A DNA stretch of 64,000 nt. It comes from Chloroflexota bacterium. Its GTDB lineage: Bacteria > Chloroflexota > Dehalococcoidia > Lucifugimonadales > Lucifugimonadaceae. Below the pieces are notes generated by a model. It saw nothing but the letters and a program-made list of their open reading frames with translations. It did no database searches and was not told the DNA's origin. Shown piece by piece: positions 53,698-62,269 of the stretch. The stretch covers positions 1-64,000 of the forward strand of contig PCAM01000012.1 in assembly GCA_002730555.1 (NCBI GenBank). Direction: 5' to 3'. Each line of letters starts with the position of its first letter. The first letter of the stretch is position 1. The translations under genes and the position numbers were made by a program.

Positions 53698-54189
53698 AAG
53701 GGCAAGGGTGGGAACCTGCCCTTCCAAGGAAGGTTGACGAGAAGTCCTTTACCGTTTGAAAGAGTTGTTTGCCATAACGCCGCGTTAGCGAATCGGCCTT
53801 CTGACGAAGGCCCCCTCATCCTGCACCTTCTCCCGATTGGGAGAGGGGAATACCAGAACCGTTCGCTCTGCTTTCACCTCTGCCGGCGACAACACTGTAG
53901 GGGCGGATCGTTATCCGCCCTCGGGTCGATCGGTATCGCCCCGGTTCGGTTGATTGGGCGGTCGTGAATTACGGACGTGGCAGAGTGCAGACCGGGAGAT
54001 TCTGAATCAAGTTCAGGACAGGCTCTTCGCCTTGGGCTCAGGATGACAAACCGGTCTGACTGCGAAACAACACACGTGTAAACCATCACGCCGTAGGGGC
54101 GGCGCTTGCCCCGCCCGAGGGCGGATACTAATCCGCCCCCACGCGTGTATCGGTTGAACGTTGGCTCCGGGTCACATGCGTTCCGGTGC
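53698..54189. repeat. repeat mosaic between convergent genes
   Basis: Family B at 53811-53848 (CCCCCTCATCCTGCACCTTC then TCCCGATTGGGAGAGGGG), family C at 53897-53925 (GTAGGGGCGGATCGTTATCC then GCCCTCGGG), family A at 53999-54048 (ATTCTGAATCAAGTTCAGGA then GGCTCAGGATGACA), and a longer C at 54093-54142 (GTAGGGGCGGCGCTTGCCCC to ATCCGCCCCCAC). No gene. Confidence 0.7.
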
Positions 54190-54870
54190 CTAGCCCCCGC
54201 TGAGCACCTTGTGGGCCAGTAGGCGGCTGCGGTCGGTGTCGGTCAGGTAGGGCTCGATCTTGTTCACGAACTGCGCCATGGTGTCTACCAGTGCGCCGCT
54301 GTTGTCGATCGTTATCTTGTTGCCCAGCAGAGACCAGTCGACCAGCTCTTTGAACCGCTTCTTGACGTTGTCGACATCGTCCGGCTTCACGATGTCGTTC
54401 TCGTGCGGATCGTCCTTCATGCGCTGCTTGATCACGTCCGTGTCGGCCGTGATATGCACAATCACGCTGTCCCTGGTGAAGTAAAGGATCGTCTTCTCCA
54501 CCTGATGCATCACGAGCTCACGATCGAAGTTGTAACCCTTCTGGCCGTACCCGAAGTACAGCGGGGCGTACGCGGCGTCATCGATGTGACCGCCTACAAC
54601 TATGCCGTCGTCGCCGTTATAGGTGCTCATCTGCGTGTGGTAGTAGAGGCTGTGGCGCTGGTGCATCTCCTTGAACTTTGGAGTCGCCGCCAGCAGCCAT
54701 TCCTGCTCTTCGGAAGTCGTGTTATCGGGGTGCCCAGACGTGTGTGGGATCTTCCAGTGCTCGTGAATCAGGGAGAAGCGGGCGCCCATGTTCTCCGACA
54801 TCCAGTCGTCGATGGCATGGGCGACTGTCGTGGTTCCGGCGTATTCACATCCGGCGAGTAGCAGGCGCAT
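54190..54870 (-). CDS. P-loop-like NTPase/kinase with altered Walker A
   Basis: 226 residues from ATG at 54870 (GGGAGA upstream). The N-terminus MRLLLAGCEYAGTTTVAHAI has the shape of a Walker A (GxxxxGKT), but the Lys is Thr (GCEYAGTTT). Later parts read like a deoxynucleoside-kinase or gluconate-kinase fold: SLIHEHWKIPHTSG, GIVVGGHIDDAAYAPLYFG, DRELVMHQVEKTILY, SVIVHITADTDVIKQRMKD (LID-like), ITIDNSGALVDTMAQFV. No catalytic Lys replacement is obvious, so ATP hydrolysis needs proof. Not assigned to a named family. Confidence 0.65.
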   Translation of the reverse strand: MRLLLAGCEYAGTTTVAHAIDDWMSENMGARFSLIHEHWKIPHTSGHPDNTTSEEQEWLLAATPKFKEMHQRHSLYYHTQMSTYNGDDGIVVGGHIDDAAYAPLYFGYGQKGYNFDRELVMHQVEKTILYFTRDSVIVHITADTDVIKQRMKDDPHENDIVKPDDVDNVKKRFKELVDWSLLGNKITIDNSGALVDTMAQFVNKIEPYLTDTDRSRLLAHKVLSGG

Positions 54871-55007
54871 TAGATCTCCCTGCCCCACTGGGGGCGGCTC
54901 TTCCAGTAGAGGCGTAGTTCAGGTCTCTCCGACAAACCAAAGGAGTGCGTTTCTCTCATATTGAATTCTCCCACATCCTTCTACGGCGCAGAAGGGTAGG
55001 ATCCGAG

Positions 55008-55031
55008 CCCTCTCCCGCTAAGGGAAGGGGC
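55008..55031. repeat. family B fragment
   Basis: AGCCCTCTCCCGCTAAGGGA followed by AGGGGC just downstream of the acyl-CoA ligase stop. Confidence 0.45.
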
Positions 55032-55032
55032 T

Positions 55033-56607
55033 TCAGAGCTCCTGAGCCCCGCCGAACGTTTCTTTGACCCGCGGGCGGATCACCTTGCCGAGCGCGTTCC
55101 TCGGCAGTTCGTCCGCGAAATGAATCTTCTCCGGCTTCTTGTAACTGGCAAGCACCCGGCGTGTGTGCTCAATAAGTTCCGTTTCTGTTACCACCGTTCC
55201 ATTCTCGATCACCACCACGGCGTGGACAATCTCGCCCCATGTGGTGTCCGGTACACCAATAACGGAGGCCTCCCGGACTGCTTCGTGGCTCTCCAACGCC
55301 TCTTCAACCTCTTCCGGCGAGATCATCTCTCCGCCGCGTTTGATGATCTCCCGGGCGCGGCCGGTCAGGAAGATGTAGCCATCTTCGTCCCGGTAACCAA
55401 GGTCGCCGGTGTGGAGCCAGCCGGCGCTGTTCAGCGCTTTGTTCGTGTCGTCTCCCCAGTAACCCTTCATGAGTCGCTTGCCGCGAGCGACGATCTCTCC
55501 CAGCTCGTTTTCGGGGACTTGATGGCCTTCTTCGTTCATTATCTGGACTTCAACGCCATCGAGAGGAACGCCGATGGATCGCAGCCGCCTGCGCTTCTTT
55601 TCGATCTCCTCCGGCGTTCCGGTGAGATCGTGGTCCTCCGGCGGGAGCATGGTTATGGTGGCGGCCGTTTCGGTCTGGCCGAAGGCGTTGATGAACTTGA
55701 CCCCGGGGAACCGCTCGATTGCTTCAAGGATTACCGATTCCGGCATGGCGGCCGCACCGTATGTGATTACGTCCAGGCTGGAGAGATCAAAATTGCTGAA
55801 CTTCGGGTGATCCATCAGGGTCTTCAGCATGGTCGGGACCATCATCGCCCTGGTCACGTTCTCCCTCTGGACCAGCTCCATCCAGCCTTCAGGTTCGAAC
55901 TGCGGCTGAAGGACCAGGGTACGGCCACCCCACACGCCGGACATCATCGATTGAACGCCGGCGATGTGATAGAGCGGGACCGTGAGGAGATTGCACTCGA
56001 TGGCGTCCGGGTCCGCCGGGGGCACGTTGTCCATCACGAAGGATGTGAAGCTGCCGTGTGTGAGCGTGACGCCCTTTGGCGCGGAGGTGGAGCCCGACGT
56101 AAACATGATCATCGTCGTGTCGTTGTCGTCGCCGGTCGGGTAACCGAGGTAAGGTTCCGCGGCGCTTATCGCGCCCTCGTAGGAGGCCCAACCGTTCCCC
56201 GATGTGCCGGTTTCAAGCGCTATTCGGCACGTGGTTTCGACATCAACACTGTCGCACGTGTCGATCAGCTTCATGTACCGGGCACCCGCCAGGACGACCG
56301 ATGGTGCAGCGCGCTCAAGCATGTGGTTGGCCTCGGTCGTGCGGGACCGGAAGTTCACGGGGACGTAGATGGCGTCCAGCATGGCGGACGCGAAGTAAGT
56401 CTCGGCGTGCGCCGGGGTGTTAACGTCCATCAGGGCAACTCGGTCGCCGGGTCCGACACCCATTCCAGATAGAACGGACGCAAGGCGGGACGCTCGATCC
56501 CGGAAAGTCGCGAAATCCGGCTTTATCTCGCCGTTCTCACCGGCCACAAATGCCGGTCGGTCCGGAACGATCGCACAGGCGATCTCCAGCAGATCGAATG
56601 TATTCAA
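55033..56607 (-). CDS. acyl-CoA synthetase/AMP-dependent ligase
   Basis: 524 residues from TTG at 56607 (GGGAGA a few bases upstream). Adenylation motifs: MIMFTSGSTSAPKGVTLTHGS (A3), NAFGQTETAATITMLPPED (A5), GWLHTGDLGYRDEDGYIFLTGRAREIIKRGGEMISPEEVEEAL (A7-A8), and the late PRNALGKVIR with the catalytic Lys. It forms an acyl-adenylate and then an acyl-CoA. Length matches medium/long-chain or aromatic acid ligases. It follows two crotonase genes, so a fatty or aromatic acid entry step is likely; the exact acid is unknown. Confidence 0.94.
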   Translation of the reverse strand: MNTFDLLEIACAIVPDRPAFVAGENGEIKPDFATFRDRASRLASVLSGMGVGPGDRVALMDVNTPAHAETYFASAMLDAIYVPVNFRSRTTEANHMLERAAPSVVLAGARYMKLIDTCDSVDVETTCRIALETGTSGNGWASYEGAISAAEPYLGYPTGDDNDTTMIMFTSGSTSAPKGVTLTHGSFTSFVMDNVPPADPDAIECNLLTVPLYHIAGVQSMMSGVWGGRTLVLQPQFEPEGWMELVQRENVTRAMMVPTMLKTLMDHPKFSNFDLSSLDVITYGAAAMPESVILEAIERFPGVKFINAFGQTETAATITMLPPEDHDLTGTPEEIEKKRRRLRSIGVPLDGVEVQIMNEEGHQVPENELGEIVARGKRLMKGYWGDDTNKALNSAGWLHTGDLGYRDEDGYIFLTGRAREIIKRGGEMISPEEVEEALESHEAVREASVIGVPDTTWGEIVHAVVVIENGTVVTETELIEHTRRVLASYKKPEKIHFADELPRNALGKVIRPRVKETFGGAQEL

Positions 56608-56631
56608 AGGTCTCCCGGTTTCGGAGTGGGG

Positions 56632-57372
56632 CTAGGTTCCTGCTACGTTACGGCACAACATGATAGACAGCCTTCGTTCGAGCGCAAGGCCGTCAACCAG
56701 TGGAAGATCACGTGCGGCAGCTAACGAAGCCTTGATCGCACCGGCCAGTGCCCGGTCAATCCCGGCCAGCTCCCCGGCAATTCGTTCCGATTCCGTCGCC
56801 AGTTCGGTTGTCGTAACAACGCGCTCAATCAGGCCATCGTCCCGCGCACCCGTCGCGTCCAGTCGGCGACCCGTTAGCAGCATGTCGAGCGCCCGTCCCT
56901 TCCGGATCGCCCGCGGCAACGTCTGTGTGCCGCCGGCCGCGGCGATCAGGCCGTAGCAGGTCTCGGGCATCGAGAACACTGCGTCGTCCGCGGCGATACG
57001 AATGTCGCACAGCATCGCCAGCTCAACGCCGGAGCCGATCACGTGGCCGTGCAACGCCGCGATGGTGGGCACGGGAAGGTTCCTCAATACGCCGAATACG
57101 TCCCGTTCCCAGCGGGCGTGGCGAGCAGCGGCCTGCGAGGGCGCACTGCCGAATTCTGATAGATCGGCCCCGGCGCAGAACCCGCGGTCGCCCGCTCCCC
57201 GGAGCAGGACAGCGGCGACGTCCGTGTCCCACTTGACGGCGTCAAGTACCTCGGAAAGATCGTCCCTCATCTGGACGTTGAAGGCGTTGATCACAGCGGG
57301 CCGGTTCAGGACGATGTGAGCGACCGGTCCGTGTTTCTCGTATATGACGGTCCTGAAGGGGCTGTCCGTCAT
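56632..57372 (-). CDS. enoyl-CoA hydratase/isomerase family protein
   Basis: 246 residues. Intact crotonase motifs: HIVLNRPAVINAFNVQMRDDL, GDRGFCAGADLSEFG, LHGHVIGSGVELAMLCDIRIAADDAVFSMPETCYGL. The Glu of MPET stands at the position of a catalytic Glu in ECH. It overlaps the downstream copy's neighbour: its ATG at 57372 overlaps the stop of 57369-58073 by four bases (ATGA). Acts on an acyl-CoA probably produced by the adjacent ligase. Confidence 0.92.
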   Translation of the reverse strand: MTDSPFRTVIYEKHGPVAHIVLNRPAVINAFNVQMRDDLSEVLDAVKWDTDVAAVLLRGAGDRGFCAGADLSEFGSAPSQAAARHARWERDVFGVLRNLPVPTIAALHGHVIGSGVELAMLCDIRIAADDAVFSMPETCYGLIAAAGGTQTLPRAIRKGRALDMLLTGRRLDATGARDDGLIERVVTTTELATESERIAGELAGIDRALAGAIKASLAAARDLPLVDGLALERRLSIMLCRNVAGT

Positions 57373-58073
57373 GTTTCTGGATCTTTGCCGGGGGGGGTTG
57401 GACGGAATCCGGGTTGCCGGCGCTCCTTGAAGGCGTCGATTCCCTCTGCTCGTTCGGGGTCGGTGTGGAGAAGGATCGCCAGATCGGCTTCGAGATGAAG
57501 CGCATGTTCGAGCGGCATGTCGCCGCCCTTCAGGACAGCCTCTTTTGTGAAAACACTGGCCGCACGTCCGTGGGCTGCTATCGCAGTTGCGATCTCATCC
57601 GCCCGCTGACGCGCCTTCCTGGGGGCTGCGATCTCGGTGACGAGGCCAGCGGCGAACGCTTCTTCAGCGCTGATGGTCCGCCCGATAAGGAGCATGTCGG
57701 CGGCAAGCCCGGGGCCGACCACCCGCGGCAGGCGCTGCGTCCCGCCGTCGGACGGCAGTTTCCCGCGTTCGCTGACCATCATGGCGAATGTGGTTTCGGG
57801 CTCACATACGCGGATATCGGCAGCAAGCGCCAGCTCAAGAGCCCGATCTTCGATCCGCCCAGACAGACCGGCGACAACCGGCATTCCCAGGGCAGCGAGG
57901 AGGGCCGGAGCACCCGGCTCCACCGCCTCTCGGTCGCCCGTCAGATGGATCACGACGACCCGCGCGGATTCGTCCGCCGCGGCGTTGGCGCAGGCGTCCT
58001 GGAACACCGTCCCGTCTCCGACCGGAATGGTCAGGACGCCATCGCCGGACGTTTTCTTGTTCAGACTACTCAT
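57369..58073 (-). CDS. crotonase-like protein with degenerate active site
   Basis: 234 residues from ATG at 58073; 37 upstream in-frame codons are excluded. It keeps the family shape (VVVIHLTGDREAVEPGAPALLAALG, LELALAADIRVCEPETTFAMM, LPSDGGTQRLPRVVG) but the first oxyanion FCAGxD is missing and the second, normally GxxxGGGxELAxxCD, is GRIEDRALELALAAD. Both backbone oxyanion Gly positions are therefore lost. It is probably a non-catalytic or altered-function paralogue, translationally coupled to the intact crotonase downstream. Confidence 0.78.
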   Translation of the reverse strand: MSSLNKKTSGDGVLTIPVGDGTVFQDACANAAADESARVVVIHLTGDREAVEPGAPALLAALGMPVVAGLSGRIEDRALELALAADIRVCEPETTFAMMVSERGKLPSDGGTQRLPRVVGPGLAADMLLIGRTISAEEAFAAGLVTEIAAPRKARQRADEIATAIAAHGRAASVFTKEAVLKGGDMPLEHALHLEADLAILLHTDPERAEGIDAFKERRQPGFRPTPPGKDPET

Positions 58074-58170
58074 GAGAATGGTTTCAAGTTCATTAGCTGC
58101 ATCGCTGGTGCGAGCCGCGACCCTGATATTACAGTCGCGCGTCGACGATCTGGGCCTAAAGGGTTCAGAA

Positions 58171-59055
58171 TCACGCGGGGCCACGTGCCAGTCGCGCCGC
58201 TATCTCGGCTCGGTCTGGAGAGCCAGACAGCCCTTCTCGTTCGACGGAAACACTTGCGGCCGCATTTGCAAATCGCGCCGCCTCCAACGAATTGCCGGTC
58301 TCGGCCAGGCGCACTAGGCATGCCGCGGCCCAGATATCGCCGGCGCCGGTCGGGTCGAGCTCGTTGGCGGCGTAGCCTGGAACGCGGCTCGGCGCCCCGG
58401 GCGAACCGCCGTTCGCTTGTACGTATATACGAACGCCGTTCGAGCCGTCCGTCACCCCCAGCACCTCTGTGCAGGCCGCCCATCTGGACATCTCCGCTTC
58501 GTTGTCCACGGGAAATTCTGTAGTCGAACCCGCCAGCAACCGGTATCCGTCAGAAACGCCCGCGGGAAAATCGGTGTCCTCGGTCACGCGGCCGTAGTCG
58601 TCCCAGCGACGCAGCCAACCCTGGATCGCGGCGCCCACAACGGCGTCTGGGAACCATCGATTAGCGTCCGGCGGCGTCTCGTGAACCAGCGGGCCGAAGA
58701 ACACGATCGGGGCGTCCAGCCATGCAGGTGGGATGTCGGAGCGGGTGATGGAGGACGAACGACCCCCGAGCACCTGGGTCCGCTCGCCGTTCAGGTCGTA
58801 GACGTTCTGGAAGAAGGTCGTGAACTTTGATCCGACGACGTGCAGGGGAATCCCCGGGAGGATCGACCCAACCGGGTAATCGGGCGCGGCGCTTGTGACG
58901 ACGGCGGCCTTCAGTCCGAGCGCTTGTGCACAAAGAGCGCCGAACGCTGCTGCGCCGCCGGATCGCACGCGGCCATGTGGAAGCCCGGGTTCCGGCGTGA
59001 CGTCGTACGTCACTACACCGATGGACAGGAAGTCCGGCGTCGTGAGGTCAGACAT
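58171..59055 (-). CDS. PfkB-family carbohydrate kinase
   Basis: 294 residues from ATG at 59055 (in-frame GTG three codons upstream). The anion-hole/catalytic motif is DPTGAGDIWAAACLVRL near residue 235-251 with the catalytic Asp in GAGD. The N-terminal part (FLSIGVVTYDVTPEPG, RSGGAAAFGALCAQALG) is the first PfkB signature (GGAAxxxA). The sequence is shorter and more diverged than ribokinase; the sugar is unknown. It lies between jag and the crotonase pair and may be co-transcribed with jag (64-base gap). Confidence 0.88.
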   Translation of the reverse strand: MSDLTTPDFLSIGVVTYDVTPEPGLPHGRVRSGGAAAFGALCAQALGLKAAVVTSAAPDYPVGSILPGIPLHVVGSKFTTFFQNVYDLNGERTQVLGGRSSSITRSDIPPAWLDAPIVFFGPLVHETPPDANRWFPDAVVGAAIQGWLRRWDDYGRVTEDTDFPAGVSDGYRLLAGSTTEFPVDNEAEMSRWAACTEVLGVTDGSNGVRIYVQANGGSPGAPSRVPGYAANELDPTGAGDIWAAACLVRLAETGNSLEAARFANAAASVSVEREGLSGSPDRAEIAARLARGPA

Positions 59056-59119
59056 TATGGGCACAACCGGTCAGAATTCGACTGATTAGTACGATCGGCC
59101 GGGGTTGGAGCGGGACGCC

Positions 59120-60151
59120 CTAACCGCGTCCCCTGCCGCCCCCGCGACCACGTCGTCCCCGGGATCGCCGTGCGCCTCCGGAGTTGCCACCACCGTTCCC
59201 ACCGCCACCCGGGTAGATAACGACGAACCGATCCGAGCCCTCGCCGCTGCTCTCGGTCGTAACCTCAGAGTTGTTTGCCAGCGCCATGTGGACCCAGCGC
59301 CGTTCGTACGCCGACATGGGCTCAAGCTCTGCGGATTCGCCGGTGTCCACCACGCGCTCCGCGGTGCGTTGCGCCACGCCAGCCAGCGTCTCTCGGCGGC
59401 GCTGCTTGTAGCCCTCGACATCGATCTGGACGTACGCCGACCGGCCCAGCTGGTGGGTGACGATCAGGTTGACCAGGTATTGGAGCGACTGGAGCGTTTC
59501 GCCTCGCCGCCCGATGAGCAGCCCGGAGTCTTCCCCCTCGATGTCGAATACGGGGACGCCGTCGTCGGTCTCCTCACGGATATACGTGTCTGCGACAACG
59601 CTCATGCTCGCCAGGAAGTAGTCGATTACCTCCGATGCAAACTCGATCACTTCGGGATCGGGTTCGGACGGCCGTTCTCTTCGTTCCGGACGCTCAGAAC
59701 GCCCCGCGCTTTCGGGGCGGTGACGCTGTCCGCCGCCCCGCCGTGTCGTAGAAGGCGGCTGTGGTTGACCCTCTTCGGGCTCCGAGTCCTCATCTTTTAC
59801 GTCAGCCATCGGTGCGGATACGACTGAACGGCCCGGTTCATCTTCCAGCTCACCCTCATAGCCGTCGTCTGACTCGAGCGATTCGGGTTCGTAGTGTTCG
59901 TAATCGTCGTCCGAGTCCGGCGCGTCGTCGTCATCGTCCGGTTCAGAACTGGAATCAAAAGACCTGCCGGAAGCACCGGCGTCCAGCAGTACAACATCTA
60001 TCTCGGCCGGCTCACCGCCGAACCCCAGGATTCCCGATCGCCCGGGGTTAACGACGACGATTTCTACGTCTTCGAGGTTTGCGTCGAGCGTTTCGAGCGC
60101 GTTGTCGGTCGCTTCTTCGACTGTCTTCCCCGAGAACCGTCGCGGTTCCAT
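59120..60151 (-). CDS. jag: Jag/SpoIIIJ-associated RNA-binding protein
   Basis: 343 residues from ATG at 60151 (GGGGGAAG upstream). Jag_N domain 1-60 (RRFSGKTVEEATDNALETL, GRSGILGFGGEPAEIDV), an acidic, Asp/Glu-rich linker about 65-150, then a KH domain (VVADTYIREETDDGVPVFDIEGEDSGLLIGRRGETLQSLQYLVNLI) and an R3H domain with RRRETLAGVAQRTAERV. The last about 35 residues are Gly/Arg-rich (RGRRGRGGGRGRG). It is KhpB-like, binding RNA near YidC. Its 5' end lies inside the 3' end of yidC (60048-60151) in another frame. Confidence 0.93.
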   Translation of the reverse strand: MEPRRFSGKTVEEATDNALETLDANLEDVEIVVVNPGRSGILGFGGEPAEIDVVLLDAGASGRSFDSSSEPDDDDDAPDSDDDYEHYEPESLESDDGYEGELEDEPGRSVVSAPMADVKDEDSEPEEGQPQPPSTTRRGGGQRHRPESAGRSERPERRERPSEPDPEVIEFASEVIDYFLASMSVVADTYIREETDDGVPVFDIEGEDSGLLIGRRGETLQSLQYLVNLIVTHQLGRSAYVQIDVEGYKQRRRETLAGVAQRTAERVVDTGESAELEPMSAYERRWVHMALANNSEVTTESSGEGSDRFVVIYPGGGGNGGGNSGGARRSRGRRGRGGGRGRG

Positions 60152-61043
60152 CAATGACTTCCCCCTTATTTTCATCTTCGGCTGCTGGCACGCCGGCCTC
60201 AACCGCCGCCGCCGCTGTGGCCGCTGATGTTCCAAACCGGGTTCCTAGAAGAGCCCCCGGGCCGGAAATCACAGCTGTAATTGCGACTCCAATCAAGTTG
60301 GAGAAAAGGATGTAAACGGCCAGTCCCGCCGGGAACTGGAAGGTAAAGAACCCGAACATGATCGGCATCATCCAGAGCATCATCTGGTTGGTCTGGGCCG
60401 ATCGAGCGTCCATCGAAGGCATGGCACTGATCTTCTGCTGCGCCCACATCGACGCACCCACCAATATCGGCAGCGCGAAGTTAAACGGCGCAGGGGCGTT
60501 CTGGACCAGGTCAACCAGATCCATCCCTATGAACATGCTGTCCAGCGGCACATCGCTCGCCGCCGGGTTCCAGCCGTAAAGAATGGCCGAAAGGTTTGCT
60601 GTGCCTTCCGGTGTAGCCGGGACGGCTTTGAAGATCGCCCTGTACAGGCCAAACCAGATCGGCATTTGAAGGACCATCGGGCCGAGACAGCCGACCGGGC
60701 TCACGCCGGCCCTCTTGTACATCTTCATCGTCTCGGCTGATTGCAGGCGGCGAGCGTCCGGGTGGTCTTTCAGCCGTTCCTGCATCGCCTTCATCCGCGG
60801 CTGCAACGCAGACATCTTGCGCATGTTGCGCGTCTGCATCACCGTCAGCGGGATCATGAGCAATCTGACCGTCACGGTGAAGAAGATGATCGCCAATCCA
60901 AAGTTGCTGAACAGGATCTTGTCCAGCAGGACCAGCGAGTTCACCATCGGATTGATGACAATCAGGTTGAATTCCCAGATCGCGGCCGCAACTATGGCGA
61001 TGCCGAGGATGATCCAGAGTCGACGTGAGAAAAGTGCGTCCAT
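60048..61043 (-). CDS. yidC: YidC/Oxa1 membrane protein insertase
   Basis: 331 residues from ATG at 61043, sharing one base with the preceding gene's stop (TGATG). Membrane core: VNSLVLLDKILFSNFGLAII, TVTVRLLMIPLTVMQTRNMRKM with the conserved Arg in the groove helix, SPVGCLGPMVLQMPIWFGLY, QTNQMMLWMMPIMFGFFTFQFPAGLAVYILFSN. It has no large P1 domain, as in monoderms. The tail is Arg/Lys-rich (RQRARNARRKPRRRRNRRR), likely a ribosome-binding tail, and encodes the region that overlaps jag. Inserts proteins into the inner membrane. Confidence 0.95.
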   Translation of the reverse strand: MDALFSRRLWIILGIAIVAAAIWEFNLIVINPMVNSLVLLDKILFSNFGLAIIFFTVTVRLLMIPLTVMQTRNMRKMSALQPRMKAMQERLKDHPDARRLQSAETMKMYKRAGVSPVGCLGPMVLQMPIWFGLYRAIFKAVPATPEGTANLSAILYGWNPAASDVPLDSMFIGMDLVDLVQNAPAPFNFALPILVGASMWAQQKISAMPSMDARSAQTNQMMLWMMPIMFGFFTFQFPAGLAVYILFSNLIGVAITAVISGPGALLGTRFGTSAATAAAAVEAGVPAAEDENKGEVIDGTATVLGEDSRRSDRQRARNARRKPRRRRNRRR

Positions 61044-62269
61044 CAGCACGCCGCTCCCGTCTCCGCATCGATGCACGAGAACAACCCGTGATCGGTGATC
61101 TTGAATCTGAGCAGATCGTCGTCCGTCGTATGGGCGTAAAGGACACCGTTGTCCACGAGGAGGTCGGCCTTCACTCCGGCATCAGTTGCAAAGCCGTTTA
61201 GCTCGGCGCCGTTCGATGCTATGAAAGCTCCAATGTTGCCCGTGCCGGATGGGACCGCCACTGCGGTGCGGGATCCGGCGTCTTCAAATATCGCGGCCCG
61301 GCCAACGATCTGGCCGTCGACCTCGCCGGGGTTCGCCCAGAACTCGGTCCCGGTATCGGGGTCCAAGGCGTAGAACTTTCCGTTGAGGGTTCCCACGTAA
61401 AGAACGCCGTCATTGAGAAGCGGCGTCGCCCAGAACCACCCGTCGGAATCGAACGACCACTCACCGGCGCCCAACGGGTTTGACCCCGGCCCGCCGGCCT
61501 CCCTGGTGCCTATGTCCAGCGCGTAAAAGTTGTCACTGAAATCGCCGAAATAAATCTTGCCGTCCACGATAAGTGGTTCGGCGACTATGGCGCCTCCGGC
61601 CTTGAAATTCCATATCTCCGTCCCGGCATCATCACCCTCAAGCGACACGGCGTGGAATACACCGTCGAGATCGCCAAAGTACACCACGCCATCTGAGACG
61701 ACCGGTGTACCCCACACAGAGTCGGTGGCCGGCACGCGCCAGAGAACCGTGGGGGCAAGCGGCGTGCTGGTGTCTATCGCGTACAGATATCCATCTGCGC
61801 CGAGAACGCCGGGATCGGTGTCGAACTCGTCATCAATAGATGCGGTACCAAACATCACGGTGTCCCCAGAAACGGCGACAGCGCCCACGATCTGTGTCTG
61901 TCGCTTGAATCTCCAGAGTTCGTCACCTGTGTCCGCCGATATTCCAAACACCGTCGCTTCACAGTCAAGACCGCCGCAGTCATAGGTGGCGCCGATCGCC
62001 CGGTCGCCGTCCACACGTGGCGTGCCATAGAGTGGGCCGAGCGTGTCGACCCCGGCCGCCGGAAAGCCCCATGCGTTGTCGAATCGGCCGTCCTCGTTCA
62101 GGGCGAGCCGCGTGATACGGCCGTCTTTCGCGCCGACGTAAAGATGGTCGCCGCTGAGAACTGGCGCAGCCCAACCGCCGTCCGGGTCGAGGTCTCCGAC
62201 GCAGGCAGCGAGTATGAATATCGATGCGGAAAACAGCAGGGCGAGGCGGAAGGATCCTGGCCTGCGGAT
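61043..62269 (-). CDS. PQQ-like beta-propeller lipoprotein (BamB-like), no canonical start codon
   Basis: About 408 residues if it starts at ATC (62269); the shorter GTG start at 62014 would cut the signal peptide. The frame reads, from 62269, IRRPGSFRLALLFSASIFIL then AAC-VGDLDPDGG: an n-region of Arg, a hydrophobic core and a lipobox-like LAAC, so a lipoprotein signal is clear. There is no in-frame ATG, GTG or TTG upstream within about 170 bases. Propeller blades follow (HLYVGAKDGRITRLAL, VYFGDLDGVFHAVSL, IYFGDFSDNFYALDI, LYVGTLNGKFYALDPDTGTEFW). It sits in the yidD-yidC gap and its stop overlaps yidC. Confidence 0.8.
   Translation of the reverse strand: MRRPGSFRLALLFSASIFILAACVGDLDPDGGWAAPVLSGDHLYVGAKDGRITRLALNEDGRFDNAWGFPAAGVDTLGPLYGTPRVDGDRAIGATYDCGGLDCEATVFGISADTGDELWRFKRQTQIVGAVAVSGDTVMFGTASIDDEFDTDPGVLGADGYLYAIDTSTPLAPTVLWRVPATDSVWGTPVVSDGVVYFGDLDGVFHAVSLEGDDAGTEIWNFKAGGAIVAEPLIVDGKIYFGDFSDNFYALDIGTREAGGPGSNPLGAGEWSFDSDGWFWATPLLNDGVLYVGTLNGKFYALDPDTGTEFWANPGEVDGQIVGRAAIFEDAGSRTAVAVPSGTGNIGAFIASNGAELNGFATDAGVKADLLVDNGVLYAHTTDDDLLRFKITDHGLFSCIDAETGAAC

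Noticed and set aside
55120-56472. 450-codon plus frame antisense to the acyl-CoA ligase
   Set aside because: Composition and absence of motifs show a shadow of the ligase gene.
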